Below, piece after piece: positions 1 to 11,425 of a DNA stretch of 64,000 nt. A program made the position numbers and the translations under genes. The stretch is taken from NCBI GenBank assembly GCA_020466095.1, contig CM035806.1, positions 70,013,077 to 70,077,076 of the forward strand. The letters are read 5' to 3'. The notes under the pieces were generated by a model, which saw nothing but the letters and a program-made list of their open reading frames with translations, was not told where the DNA came from and ran no database searches. The DNA comes from Chlorops oryzae (lineage: Eukaryota > Arthropoda > Insecta > Diptera > Chloropidae). Within the stretch, counting starts at the first letter, position 1, and the number at the start of each line of letters is the position of its first letter.

Positions 1-313
1 ACCGCGCAGGGAGGTCAGGAGTAATCTTGACAATGCCAGTGTGTCGGTTTCTACCCCCAATCTTTCGGGAGCTTCTTCCTCTAGGGCTTAAATTACCCCG
101 AACTCCCGTGCCGCGGTTAGGCAAAACATTGACTCCAGTATAAAATTTGAAGCTCTTTTTGTCGAATTGTATAAACTCATATTTAATCTATGCACCAAAG
201 TAAAAGACCCCGACATGATGAGTGATCTCGTGGGTATTAAAAAAAATTTGATTTAGCTTCTATTAAAAACGATTTGCTGCTGATCAACAGCAATACCCCT
301 CAAGAAAGTCAAG
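1..313 (+). pseudogene. C-terminal remnant of LINE ORF1
   Basis: This short stretch precedes the endonuclease ORF. One frame reads as a Ser/Pro-rich segment and then a helical-looking segment around 140-240, but stops interrupt it near 90 and 255. Its position just before ORF2 suggests the end of the gag-like ORF1. No zinc knuckle is visible in the part inside the window, so the identification rests on context. Confidence 0.4.
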
Positions 314-1000
314 ATGAGGATCATGCAATATAATTGCCAATCGTTAAATGTGAACATTGACGATATTGACTTTCTAATAAATCACTACTCAATTGACATC
401 TGTGCGCTGTGCGAAACCTGGACTAAAGGTGAAGGGAGCCACAGAAATTTTTGTAATTACAAATATATCGAAAAAAATAGGTCTGACGGTTTTGGTGGTG
501 TAGCCATCTTTTTTAAAGAAAATATTCAATTCAAGCGAATCAATTTTATACCCAATTATGATGTTATTGTTGCGGAAACAACAAACCTTGACACTAATGT
601 CATTATTATCTGTGCAATTTTCCCCCAAAGTATGAAAATTGTTGAATTTACGACGGAAACGGAGAAGATCCTTGATTTCATAAGTGGCAAAAATAACGTG
701 TTTCTGGTTGGTGATTTTAATGCAAGATGTAGGGAGTGGGGAGACTCTGTTGACTTGCCCCGTGGTTCTAATCTTCTTAAGCTTATCAATAGATCAAATC
801 TTTGGTGCCTTAACAACAAGGAACCAACTTTTAAAGTGGATCTTAGGTCCAATGATGGATCGGTACTGGATTTGGCTTTTGCAAATCCAACCTTTCCGAC
901 CAAATTGGAGGTTCTGGATGTTTGGCCTGGAGGAAGTAATCATTTTCCAATATTGATTAGCTCTGAGTGCATAAACAACAGTGTCAATTTTTTTATTTAA
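314..1000 (+). pseudogene. LINE ORF2 endonuclease domain (EEP/APE type)
   Basis: The first 228 codons of ORF2 carry the exonuclease-endonuclease-phosphatase fold signatures in order. These are an N-terminal QYNCQSL block (residues 4-10), an LCETW block with the metal-binding Glu (about residue 34), a GDFNAR block (about 136-141) and a C-terminal GGSNHFPI block corresponding to the usual SDH motif. In the family this domain nicks the target DNA to prime reverse transcription. The frame is lost at 1000, before the RT. The ATG at 314 immediately follows the ORF1 remnant, as expected for an overlapping or closely spaced ORF2. Confidence 0.85.
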
Positions 1001-1544
1001 AAATAAGCTTGTAAGTAGATGCCTTGCGCAATCTAAATGTAGAACCCACCTTTTATGATATTAATTCTTAAATCCAACAGGCACTAGATCGGTGTACCAT
1101 AAACCAAAAACATGGATTCAAGCCTAAGATGTGGTGGAATCCAGAGCTTACGAAATTGTTTCACAATCTAAATTTGGCAGCTTAGGCTGCAACCAAAGTC
1201 CCCAATTTAGCCAATACAGAGAAGTATGTCGAGGCACGTAGCCATTGGAAGAAAAAGCTTAGGGAGGCCAAACGACAATCGTATCATAATAGAATTGAAG
1301 AATTGAACAATAATCCAAGCTCCAAAGATTCCTGGAAGTTTGTCAAGGCAGTGAGGGGGGATTTCAGAAGATCTTCCTCACCCTGGATGCGAGAAAATGA
1401 TGAGAAGTTTCTCTACAGGCCATCAAAAATCAAGTTCCCAACTCTGCTCAATCTTTTAATATCAACAACTCGGTAGAGCCAAATCACAGTCTAAAGTTTG
1501 AATACGACGAATTAATAAATGTTCTTTTCGGCAAGTCAAACAGG

Positions 1545-2426
1545 GTGGCTGGAGGAAGTGACAGAGTAGCATACTATATGTTAAAGGCACTCCCTGATAC
1601 GCCGTTGTGCCACCTGCTCACAGTGATAAACGATGCATTCATTACAAATTGTATACTGGATGAATGGAGGGTTATAAATGTTGTGCCTATTCCCAAGAAC
1701 GGTAGAGATCTCTCTGATTATGCAAATTTCCGTCCGATGTCCATGATTTCTGTATATATCAAGCTCATTAATCTTATGGTCAAACAGAGAATTGATGATT
1801 CTTTTGAAAAACGTAAGCTCCTGTCTGGAAAATGTTTCGCTTATCGAAAAAATAAGTCTGCTCCTATGTGCATCAACCAGCTCTTGCACGAGATAAATGT
1901 ACTGAAGAGTCGTAATCATAAAGTTCTATTATTTTCAGTGGACATTAGTAATGCCTACAACTGCGTCATTATTGCTACCCTGAAAGACATTCTTATCGCC
2001 GACAGTGTTAACTCTCAGTATTGTGAGTGGATTATTAATTTTTTAGCCTTTAGAAGACTAAAACTTGGAGAGGCGTCTATTGATGTCTTTGACGGTCTTC
2101 CGCAAGGCAGCTGTCTCTCTCCATGTTTGTTTAATATATACACGAAGTCTCTTCACTCCCTCACTGACCCCCATATTTCAGTTTATCAATTCGCAGACGA
2201 TTTCATCATATTATCACATCACCCATCTATTTCTGAAGCCACAAGCATATTGCAAGGGAAAATTGCCTCCTTTCGTGATGCTTGCTCCAGGCTAAATTTG
2301 TCCTTCAACATTGAGAAAACTAAAGTTATGAGCATAGGTAAAGGAAACAGAGTCTCCCTGCAACTTACATTCAATGATGACATGATTCCAAAAATTAGAT
2401 CGATAAAATTTTGGGCCGAATTTTAA
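1545..2426 (+). pseudogene. LINE ORF2 reverse transcriptase domain
   Basis: A 293-codon open stretch holds RT blocks in order: an IPKNG segment, the FRPMSM motif, a VDISNAYN block carrying the first catalytic Asp, the LPQGSCLSP block and the FADD active-site box (about residue 218). The RT reading probably begins upstream of 1545. A frameshift near 2411-2426 passes into the following RNase H ORF, which overlaps by 16 bases. The linker between the endonuclease and this domain (1001-1544) reads only in fragments and contains stops, so the protein cannot be made from this copy. Confidence 0.9.
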
Positions 2427-3583
2427 ACTCCTCACTGTCGGTACAAGAGCACTACCAGACAGTTATTGAAAACTCTGCATCAAATTCCAAACTTTTTAAA
2501 TGTCTGACCACAATTAAATGCGGGCTGCCTCCTTATGTTGCCCTAAACTTCTACAAATCCATTGTCCGATCTAAAATTGAGTACTGCCGTACTAAGGCAG
2601 TACTTCGCAACGTCAAAACTGTCAACAAAAATATTGCCGCTTTCCAGAACTCCTTTATTAGAAGATGTGCAGGCCTTCGTCCACAAACCCCAAGCTACCT
2701 TTTCCATACTATTTCAAACGAGCTCCCTCCAAGTGAGAGAGCGATAGTTCTGACAGCTAAAGAGATTATTAAGATTACATTTAATAATATGCCACTTTTT
2801 CTTCAAATTAAGGAACACTGTGATGTCAATTCCAGCTATGCGTGTGTTTATACACAATTTGCAGATGTTTTTGACAAAATCGGTACTGATACCAATTTTG
2901 CTAAAAACCCTAACTTGACGATAATCCCAAAACGCGCCAACTTTAAGAAAAGTATGATGAATGTTGAGGAGATAAGGGCTGAATATAAGGCTAAATTGAA
3001 CTCCTACCTCAGAAGTGGTTACACATGCTTTGCAACAGATGCATCGATCGGTCAAACCAGCTCTGGGATCTCGGTCGTACAGATTGAAAAGAATCTTTCA
3101 CACAGATACACTATACAAGCTAAAGTTTCTTCAAGTCTTGCAGAATTATATGCAATCCTACAAGCAGTCCACATTGCCAAAAGTAAAAAATGTTCAAAAA
3201 TAGTTATATTCACGGACAGCCTCATTTCGTGTCAACTTCTCAATAAGGAGTCCACAAACAACTTTTGTGTTGCTCGAATTCATAACACTATTGATTATGA
3301 TGAGCTACGATCTGTCCACATTGTTTGGACGCCCAGTCACACTGGCATCGATTTTAACGAGAGGGCTGATATGCTCGCTAAGGAAGCAACTAGTAGGGGT
3401 ATTCGCATTGAACTTGAGTTCTCGGCCGAGGAGGCCTTCAATTTCATTGACAATGATATTAAAAATAAATTTCATCAAAAAACGCTAGAACTGGACACCA
3501 ATTGTCCGTCAATTTTTCACAAACTATTTCCAAACAGGTTGAAAAACCATGGTTTTATAAATGTGCCTTCAAGCCAAGGATAA
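2411..3583 (+). pseudogene. LINE ORF2 thumb and RNase H domain
   Basis: The first 190 residues correspond to the RT thumb/connector. From about residue 197 an RNase H domain follows, with its acidic residues in typical blocks: ATDAS (first Asp), a Glu in SLAELYAI, TDSL, and a C-terminal WTPSHTGIDFNERAD block with His and Asp. RNase H removes the RNA template strand during reverse transcription. The ORF overlaps the end of the RT ORF and the start of the C-terminal fragment at 3502, each in another frame. This shows indels rather than a designed gene break. Confidence 0.88.
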
Positions 3584-3852
3584 TTAAAATGTTTAATCGG
3601 GTCATAGCCGCTTGCATATACGACATTGTCTTTCTTTGTAATATTAATGCGATAGATTCTAATTTATGTTTTTGCGGAGATATAGATTCTTTTGCTCATC
3701 AAATCTTTGATTATCCTACTTTTTCCGAAATCAGGAAAAAATACAACATTTTCAACATATATAACAGTTGTCTTGATATTCTTGGCAGGGGAGGAAAGAC
3801 AGCTTGGGCAGACCTCGCGAAGTTTATGGAGGAAGCTAATTTTACCTTTTAA
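3502..3852 (+). pseudogene. LINE ORF2 C-terminal Cys/His domain
   Basis: This is the shifted-frame continuation of the RNase H ORF. It ends with a CFCG...FAHQIF arrangement in which the second half of the usual CCHC is degenerate (Asp where Cys is expected). A Cys/His motif at the end of ORF2 is common in I- and R1-type LINEs. The 3' UTR (3853-4158) follows directly and ends in the poly(A) tail. Confidence 0.7.
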
Positions 3853-4522
3853 ACGATAATTTTTATTTTTCTTCTTGCATACTTGTGCTTATGTTAGTAA
3901 ATATTAATTGTGATATGTTCTTTTCGCGGCCAGCCTGCAAGGGAAGTCCCGGATACTGTAAACGAAAAGGCAAAAATATGTTAAAATATCTAAAATTTAC
4001 GTTGATATTTCGAGACATCTTTTTTGGAACGACGACGGTCTTTAAACGTGTGGACGACACTCTTCGACCCTTCACCTTTTGGGAAGGATAAGAGGAAATA
4101 TCATTAAGAGGAGGATTCTGGCATATGTGGTCTAGGCCCAGCCATTGAATTTAAGCCCAAAAAAAAAAAATTAATTAAGTTTATAGTCGGATCGATCCCG
4201 AAGCAGACCGGAACGGAAGTCGGAGTGCAGCAGCTAAACCTGGGATTGGAGGATTGACGCCGCCAGCTCTCAAAGGAAGTATAATTATTTTAACAACTAA
4301 AAGTCGATCGCTAAGCGCTTTGTTTTTGCCTTGTTGGTCCGTCATTTAGTTCTACATTCCCTTTTACCTTAAGTTTATAGCTTTTTCTTCTTCTTTTCTG
4401 AAAAGTGGAAACACAAACGCCAGACATAAGTAGCACCCTAGACACGAACCGATACAAGCTTTGAAGATGGTGCTTTTCAAAGCTCAGCTTCAAAGTCGAC
4501 TAACGTTCTTACAAACGTACGC

Positions 4523-5493
4523 ATGCAAAGCGAGAGCTCCTTACGCACACCTCGTCATTCAATAAGTGAGCCTAATGCTAGGAACGCTTACATTACAATA
4601 AACGAAGTAAATACTTCGCTTGAAAAACGCATACATAGCTACTCACAGTGGCTTGCAGTGCAAGCAACAACAACACAAACAAACAAAGAAACTAAAACTA
4701 GTATCGCAGCAGCTACTAACCTAGCGATAATTCAAACGAGTCGGCAATCCAGACAGGAATGGACCGCTATGTCACTATTAAAAGAAAGCTAAGCCCACAA
4801 AAAACGAATGTAGGCAAAACAAAAATTACAAAAACAATGTCAGCTTCTACTCCTTCAAATGTTTTATAGCATGTTTCCACATTGAATTAACATAGTGAAT
4901 TAACCATATGGATTAGAGTCTGTAAAGCATCTGCATCAGATCTTATCAACATTATTATATGTTTTTAGTCTCCTGAACCAATATTTTCAATAATAATCGT
5001 AACTATACGCTTCTAAATGTCCGAAAGAACTCTATCTTATTTAGTTAATTCACTATGTGGAAACATGCTATTAAAAGGAAATAGATTTGCAGCACTGAGT
5101 GTTGCAGATAACGCAGAAACTAGTGAGAAGGAAAATTCTCCACGAGAGCAAAAACCTCCTCCAATATATCTTCGTGAGCGTAGCTCCAATGTATTAGTAG
5201 AAGGCCTTACTTAAATAATAGGTTAAGGTTCATTCCATATTGTTCCGCTAACTAGGGGAAACATCCACGAGACCAAAATTCAGGTCTATAAATAAAGTAA
5301 CTATCGACTTGCTACAAAGCACTTCGATAAAAAGAAAAAGAGCTACTACACTTTCCAGCTAAAAAGTAACAAAGGTCTGTCCGTTGTAATAAAGGGCCTG
5401 GAATCAGATATTCCAATATCTGAAATAAAGCAAGCGCTTGAAGAGAATGAATTTCAAGTAAAATCTATTATTAACATATTTAATAGGAACAAG
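4523..5493 (+). pseudogene. Jockey gag-like ORF1, N-terminal half
   Basis: A 90-codon ORF from 4523 shifts frame near 4740 into a reading that includes MDRYVTIKRKLSPQ. A 204-bp MITE interrupts that reading, which then resumes with NRFAAL and the PPPIYLRE segment. Stops follow at 5214. The reading then recovers at about 5342 with a GLSVVIKGLE...IKQALEENEF segment typical of the conserved domain that precedes the zinc knuckles in Jockey gag proteins. Gag packages the element RNA. The frame ends where the large nest is inserted, and the matching zinc-knuckle half lies near 22.45 kb. The ATG inside MDRYV could be the true start, with the upstream ORF being 5' UTR. Confidence 0.75.
4867..5070. mobile_element. 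204-bp MITE with TTA target duplication
   Basis: The termini are inverted (TAGCATGTTTCCACAT at the left, its complement at the right) and flanked by TTA (4864-4866 and 5071-5073). Removing the element plus one TTA restores an open gag reading. The 3-bp TWA duplication fits PIF/Harbinger-type MITEs. Confidence 0.85.
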
Positions 5494-5577
5494 TAAGAAA
5501 GCTAAAGTCAGTCAAGCCCGACTTTGAAATACCCAGCGTCCCGAAATTATGAGCGCACTATGTTTTGCTTCTCTATT

Positions 5578-5963
5578 TATGGGCGTGGCAGTGGGCGGGC
5601 CACTTAAATTATTTCCCTACACCTTTCATTTGCTTTGGTACACCTATGTTGCGAATTTGAAGCTTCTACGCCGTTAACCTAGGAAGTTACGAAAAATCTT
5701 CATTTGTGGGCGTGGCAGTGGGCGGGCGACATATTATTTTTTCCTACACCTTTCATTTGTTTTGGTCAACTAACGTTGCGAATTTGAAGCTTCTACGCCT
5801 TTTACCTCGGAAGTTACGAAAAATCTTCATTTGTGGGCGTGGCAGTGGGCGGGCCACAATTTTTTCCTACACCTTTCATTCGCCTTGTTCAACCTATGTT
5901 GCGAATATGAAGCTTCTACCCCTTTAACTTCACAAGTTACGATAAGCCCTTATTTGTGGGCTT
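5578..5963 (+). repeat. Minisatellite, about 127-bp units with a GTGGGCGTGGCAGTGGGCGG head
   Basis: Three near-identical units start at about 5578, 5703 and 5832. Each opens with TGGGCGTGGCAGTGGGCGG and runs through CCTACACCTTTCAT and GAAGCTTCTACGCC to AAGTTACGA. A fourth unit is cut at 5963 by the LOA-like LINE. Related heads appear at 21941 and 22086. Confidence 0.85.
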
Positions 5964-6529
5964 GGGGTCGGCCTATGTTTAAGATAGAGTGATGGCCTTG
6001 TGTAACCCTCAGGGGATACACAAGGATATCACCCTGGGTCCGGACAGAAGGAAGTGCAACTATAACCCCCTCGTGGTGGCCCTGGGCAGGTCCCCTTCAA
6101 GGTCATGTCTCTTATGGGGAACTGGCGAATTATAGTTGGGCGGGGAGCGGTGATACTCCCTCAGAGGGACCTGTATGCTATCCTGCCCTTCCCGTCGCTT
6201 AAATGTTCCACTATGCGAAGACCGTGCCAGCTTGGGCACGCGTGTAGTCGCCAGTGCTCTGTGTTTGTCCGGCTCGTCCCATCCAATTGTTGTGTATGTC
6301 TTAACCCGTTATCTCATATGCAGGCCTCTGCCTGCAGCTTGTACTCTCTTTTGTCACTCCCTAATTCTTGGTAGAACAGCGTACATCAAAGAACGCATGG
6401 CCATAGGGTAGCTTGGTCAAGTACGCGGACTCCGGATACCTAGGCGACCTCCGGTTTCAGTTAGCCTTCCCGAGGTATGGGGCTCTGCCTCGGGTGACCG
6501 TTATATTTCCCCTTTTCAAATAAATTTGT
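5964..6529 (+). other. LOA-like 5' UTR
   Basis: This non-coding leader lies between the target duplication and the first gag ATG at 6530. It is GC-richer than the flanks, as is the rest of this LINE. No further motif was recognised. Confidence 0.5.
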
Positions 6530-8047
6530 ATGGAAACAACAATTTCAAACCAAGAGGACTGCACAGCTCTCTCTGTGCAGAGCAGGGCACTCGGCCCTTC
6601 GACCACGGCAGCGGCGGCTAACCAAAGCCCTGCTTCAATGATCGAAACAGATGCCATGTCTGTCGCCAGTTCTGAATTGACTGATGACACCATGGTAACA
6701 TTAACTGCTGAAGAGGAGGATAGGCTATTGGAAGACAAAGAGCCACAGCCTAAACAACCTAAAGCAGAAAATGGGTCAAGGACGAAAGAGAGGCTCTCTG
6801 GTGCCGCTCGTAAACGCCTTAGGGGCTGTCCATTAATTACGTAAGGGCGATTTTGACCATTTTTGACCCCCCCCCCCCCTCGTAAGCATACTTTAGTATA
6901 AATCAGACACCCTTTATAAGCAGGCGTAAGATTTTTCGAACCCCCTACCCCCCCTTTTATGCTTACGTAATTAATGGACAGCCCCTTAAGAGACTCATTG
7001 CCGCTGGACACCAACCAGAAGAGGCAAGGAAACTCGCTAAGCTGCCCCGTAACAAAGAAGATGGGCAAAACAAACGCCCAAGGGGTAGCGAGTCGACCCC
7101 AGAGGGCAATCCGCCAAAAATGATGACGGAGGCTGTAGGACACGGAACCCAAAACACCGCGCTTCATGTCTCCCAGACCGATTCTGGCGGTTATCTTCGG
7201 TTCAACATCGTGCCGACCACGTTCCCGGACACCATGTTGTCCACAGAGGAGCTGAAGAAGACGCAACAGTTAGTTCCTTGGATGCAGCTTTAAACCGGGC
7301 TGGCTGACACTTCAGTGTCGTGATAAAGCCACTGCCGAATGGCTGAGTAAAGTTGTGCCAGAACTCAGACCATGGGATGGAGCGCAACTGAGAATTACAG
7401 GTGAGGGAGAAATTCCTCGCCCGCAGATCTTTATTGGCTACTTCCCAGGGGATGCCACAACCAGCCGTATAATGGGCTTCATAAAGGCCCAGAACAGTGG
7501 CTACAATGTGGATAACTGGCGAGTCCTAAACAGGATACAGAGAGCCACGGTGGTAGAGCTGACCATAGCTCTAGATGCCAAATCCGCCGAAACTCTCAAG
7601 GCCAACAACCTCGTCGTCAGCTACGAGTTTGGAACGGTTCACATGAGGCCAAGCTCGAAGCAGGGGACCAAACCGCCATCGAAAAAGGTCAGCTCAGGCG
7701 GCGCAAGGACTGGTTCAAAGATCAGCAGACCGAGTGGGAGGCCGACACCCTCTACGGTGTCCGTGCCCAATAATCCTGGCAAGGAGATCACAAGTTCAGA
7801 AGCAGATCTAAGCACCAGACCTAGTACGAGTGCTGCATTGAGGGCACAACTGGCTGAGCGGTCGGCTGTACAGTCGGCTCAACAGTCGGCCATTCTTACG
7901 GCTATAGCCCTTAGACCACCCCTCTCAGTTGGTAACCCTCGCCAACAGTCGGGAAGACGCAGCAAAGGGGCCAGACATAGCGCGGAAGAGAGCGCTATAA
8001 TGGCGAAGACGAGGGGCAAAAAACGAAGAGATGGTGGTAGGCGCTAA
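6530..8047 (+). pseudogene. LOA-like gag ORF1
   Basis: The reading opens at the ATG at 6530 and is split after 97 codons by a 164-bp MITE. It continues from 6989 as a Lys/Arg/Pro-rich segment, meets a stop at 7293 and resumes in another frame to the stop at 8047. The middle part (7355-7700) has the WIPRPQIF...NWRVLNRIQRA...YEFGTVHMRP layout I associate with ORF1 of LOA/Lian-type elements in Diptera (DUF4780-like, from memory). The C-terminus (7700-8047) is Ser/Ala/Arg-rich and disordered. No zinc knuckle is visible. Its ORF2 overlaps the end by 17 bases. Confidence 0.7.
6822..6985. mobile_element. 164-bp MITE, GGGGCTGTCCATTAAT termini, TTA duplication
   Basis: The inverted ends GGGGCTGTCCATTAATTACG and their complement enclose poly-C/pyrimidine tracts. 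TTA flanks it at 6819-6821 and 6986-6988. Excision restores the gag reading RKRL|KRLIAAGHQ. Confidence 0.9.
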
Positions 8048-9340
8048 TGCCACCAAACTTCGGAGGCATATGAAATGCCTCCAAATAAACCTCCACCGCG
8101 AAAAATCTGCCATGTATGTGCTGGATAGGAGGTTTTACGAAGAGGAGCTAGATGTGGCTATGCTACAAGAGCCCTTTGCAACTCCTCGTGAAATTCTTGG
8201 TTTGCCCAAACGGGAGTGTAAGGTAATGTACCATATCTCACACGAACGCCCTCGGGCCGCATTACTGTTTAGTAACAGATTTAATGTCTTTCCCATTACA
8301 GAGTTCTCCACCCGAGATCTGGTGGCAGCCATAAGGGACGTGCCCCGTGGGAAAGGAATAGCCAAAGTGGTAATAGCCTCCGCGTATCTTCCTGGAGACA
8401 CGGAAAAAGTTCCAACACCGGCACTGGAGGCCCTATAAGCTACTGTCGCAAAGGGAATCATCAATTGCTAGTGAGTTGCGATGCAAACGCCCACCACACA
8501 GCCTGGGGTAGCAAAGACATCAACAACAGGGGTGAGTACCTACTAGATTATATTAGTAGCAAGAACCTGGTAGTGGCGAATGTTGGAGATGAACCCACTT
8601 TTATGAATAGCATTCGAGGGGAGGTTTTAGATATCACCCTCGCTACCCCATTCTTATATAGATCCATCTCCAACTGGCACGTCTCGAATGAAGCCTCGAT
8701 GTCGGATCATAGACATATAAGATTCGATATACAGGCGGAGATGACACTTGAATCAGTTTACAGAAATCCTAGGAAAACCAACTGGGAACACTTCCGTATC
8801 ACACTGGATGCGGAAATAAACCGTTCTACAGCCCCAATACTAACGTATGAGGAACTAGACATGGAGGCGCGAAAACTCCAGACTGCGTTAACGCACGCAT
8901 GGGAACAGAGCTGCCCACTAAGTGTCCGCAAATCCCGAAGGAATGTCCCCTGGTGGAATAAGGAACTAGAGGAATGCAGAAGAAGCGTGCGACGACTATT
9001 CAACAGGGCAAAAACCACAGGTGAATGGAACGCCTACCGGCAATCCCTGACTGAATACAATAAAAGATTGAGGAAGTCAAAGAGGACAGCCTGGCGAAAA
9101 CACACCGGGGCAATCGAAAGCCTACCGGAGGCTGCTCGGCTCCAAAAAGTACTCGCCAAGGAATATACTCCGGGAATATGTTCACTTAAAACTCCCTCAG
9201 GAAACTTTACCAGCACGCCGGAAGAAACGTGCCAGCTGCTTTTGGAAACTCACTTTCCAGAGTGTTCCCCAATGGGTAATAACCCCAAAACCCGTTTGCC
9301 ATCATACACGGGTAACAAGGGACCTATGTCTAACTGGTAA
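8031..9340 (+). pseudogene. LOA-like ORF2 endonuclease and linker
   Basis: The endonuclease starts at 8031 with CLQINLHREKSA. It carries the LQEPF block (metal-binding Glu), is broken by a stop at 8438, and resumes from about 8465 with the SCDANAHHTAWGS block (Asp/Asn pair) and the SMSDHRHI block containing the catalytic His. From about 8760 to 9340 the reading is the basic linker between endonuclease and RT (WWNKELE...RRLFNRAK). A further stop at 9340 precedes the RT. The domain would nick target DNA for target-primed reverse transcription. All key blocks are still readable despite the breaks. Confidence 0.85.
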
Positions 9341-9374
9341 AATCTTCTCGCCCAACCGCTTAAAACGGGCTGTC

Positions 9375-10430
9375 ATGAGCTTCAGCCCTTTTAAATCTCC
9401 AGGCATGGACGGAATACGTCCTTGCATGCTACAAGAAGGACTTCAGACGTTAACAAGCTCCCTCATAAGGATCTTCAGGTCGAGTCTTTACCTCAATCAT
9501 AACCCAGCGGAGTGGAGGAGGGTGCCTGTGGTCTTTATCCCCAAACCGGAAAGAAGGACGGAGCAAACGCCTAAAGCCTATCGCCCTATCAACCTTAGCT
9601 CATTTTTCTTAAAAACAATGGAAAAAAAAAATGCTGGACAGATATATAAGGGAGACATCATTGAATGTCATTCCACTGAACTCAAATCAGTACGCGTACC
9701 AAGGAAATTGCCCTTGGGGCATTTCTAGACATCCAAGGGGCTTTTGACAACACCTCCTTTGATGCAATCAGAGATGCGATGAAGAGGAAGAACATATCGC
9801 CTCTCATAAAAAGATGGACCATATCCATGCTGAAAAGCAGGAAAATAGAAACACAAATAGGCAGCGTTACCAAGGCAATCAAAGCCACGAGAGGCTGTCC
9901 ACAGGGAGGAGTGCTTTCACCACTATTGTGGAACTTGGTTATAGACGAGCTGCTAACAATGCTGACGGAAAATACGTACATTGTTCAGGGATATGCAGAC
10001 GACGTTGTGATTGTCGTGAGAGGAAAATTCGATAGCACAATAAGAGAACGTATGCAAGTGGGGCTCAATCTCGTTCACAGGTGGAGCTGCGACAAAGGGC
10101 TGACGTTACACCCATCAAAAACGGTACTTGTACCGTTTACTAATCGCAGAAACTTCAACCTGGGAACTATATAACATACCTTAACGGTACGCCTTTAGAG
10201 CTGTCTAAGACAGTCAAGTACCTTGGGTCATCTTTGACAAAGGGCTGAACTGGAATGAGCACATAGACAATCTCATCAGTAAAGCCACAAGACTGGTAAT
10301 GATGTGCCAGCGGTTATACGGAAAAACCTGGGGACTATCGCCGAAACTTGTTTTCTGGTCCTACCAAACTATTATAGAGCCCGCTATTACATATGCGGCG
10401 CTGGCCTGGTGGCAAAAAACAAATCAAGGA
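9375..10430 (+). pseudogene. LOA-like ORF2 reverse transcriptase
   Basis: RT blocks are readable in two frames. SPGMDGIRPCML and FIPKPERR...YRPINLSSF lie in 9375-9640. After a small deletion near 9690, LDIQGAFDN and then GCPQGGVLSPLLWN and YADDVVIV (catalytic Asp pair) lie in 9720-10174. The thumb region continues to about 10430 and is cut there by the hAT-type element. The reading picks up again at 19981. Compared with relatives, roughly ten codons seem to be missing at the junction, so the insertion was probably accompanied by a small loss. Confidence 0.85.
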
Positions 10431-10931
10431 AAGGGCTGCCAGATAGCCCGATTTTATCGTCATTTGACGATTTTTTATGCCAAATATGCATTTTACCGAT
10501 TTGACGATTTTTACCCCAAAAATACCCAATAATTGAGGTTTTTTAAATCAATATGGCCAGGTGTGGTAACAATAGTAAAAATAAAACAGATGACAATCAA
10601 ATTTGCACGATTCATACCATATAGAGCTATAGCTGCAACTTCGGCCAAATTTTGGCGCGAGCCACCATGTGAATGCACCTTAATAAAGGATTTTATAACG
10701 TAGATTTTGATGTAAAACTCTAATCAAAATTAAATTTAAGCAGATACTGACATATATGACACTCTTATAATTATTCGGAACTAACTGTTTCACTTTCAAT
10801 ACAATCACAGCCAACTTCGCAAACTTCTGGTTTTTGTCATTTCGTTTCCTTTCGAAAACACTTATAATTTTTATCAGCATTAATGGTGACATCCAGTGTT
10901 AAAGTTATTGTTGCAAATCCGTTTCGAATAA

Positions 10932-11425
10932 CACAGTGCTACAGTGATTTTTCACTTTTCAAGTGACCTAGTGTAAGTTTTAGGTCTTGATGAGTACATC
11001 ATGAAAATGTGTTTCAAAATTGTCTAACACCCCCAAATTTTCAAGTTATTGTTTAAAAACCGTTTTTCCCGTACTCCGCGCACTTAAACGATTGTCACTC
11101 CGTCAATTTTTGACCGATTTTCAATTGCTATACAGTTTTGGAAACTAGAAACATTGAGCTTTTGAAACATATACAATTATCTATACTTCCTACAAAAAAA
11201 GTTGGATATTTATGAAAGTTATCTAAAATTTACCCATTTTTTTCACGTTTTTTACAGTTTGACGTATTTTTTATGTAACAAATCCTAAAAAGTATTCAGT
11301 TTCCTACAGTTATTATTAAAGGACATTGTATCTCGAGTAAAATATGCTATCGCTTATTAAAATCGGTTGAAAAATGTTCAAGTTACAACGTTTTTTGTAA
11401 ACATGAAAATTTGACTCTCATCATG
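10932..11425 (+). repeat. Left long terminal inverted repeat
   Basis: It matches the reverse complement of 18977-19483 over nearly its whole length, with scattered substitutions and small indels by eye. It contains AGGTCTTGATGAGTACATCA and ends in CTCATCATG. Confidence 0.9.

Larger units (their letters stand above)
1..4170 (+). mobile_element. Non-LTR retrotransposon (RNase H-bearing, I-like LINE), 3' part
   Basis: The order of pieces is an ORF1 tail, AP-type endonuclease, reverse transcriptase, RNase H, a Cys/His C-terminus, a 3' UTR and a 12-A tail at 4159-4170. An RNase H after the RT is known from the I, LOA and R1-like groups; I favour I-like but cannot place the clade from sequence alone. 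The element runs off the left window edge. Several frame breaks separate the domains, so the copy is dead. A related 3' tail recurs at about 25.8-26.18 kb. Confidence 0.85.

Noticed and set aside
6457..7266. 269-codon antisense ORF over the LOA-like gag
   Set aside because: It crosses the 164-bp MITE and both flanks without a domain and is explained by the GC-rich gag on the + strand.
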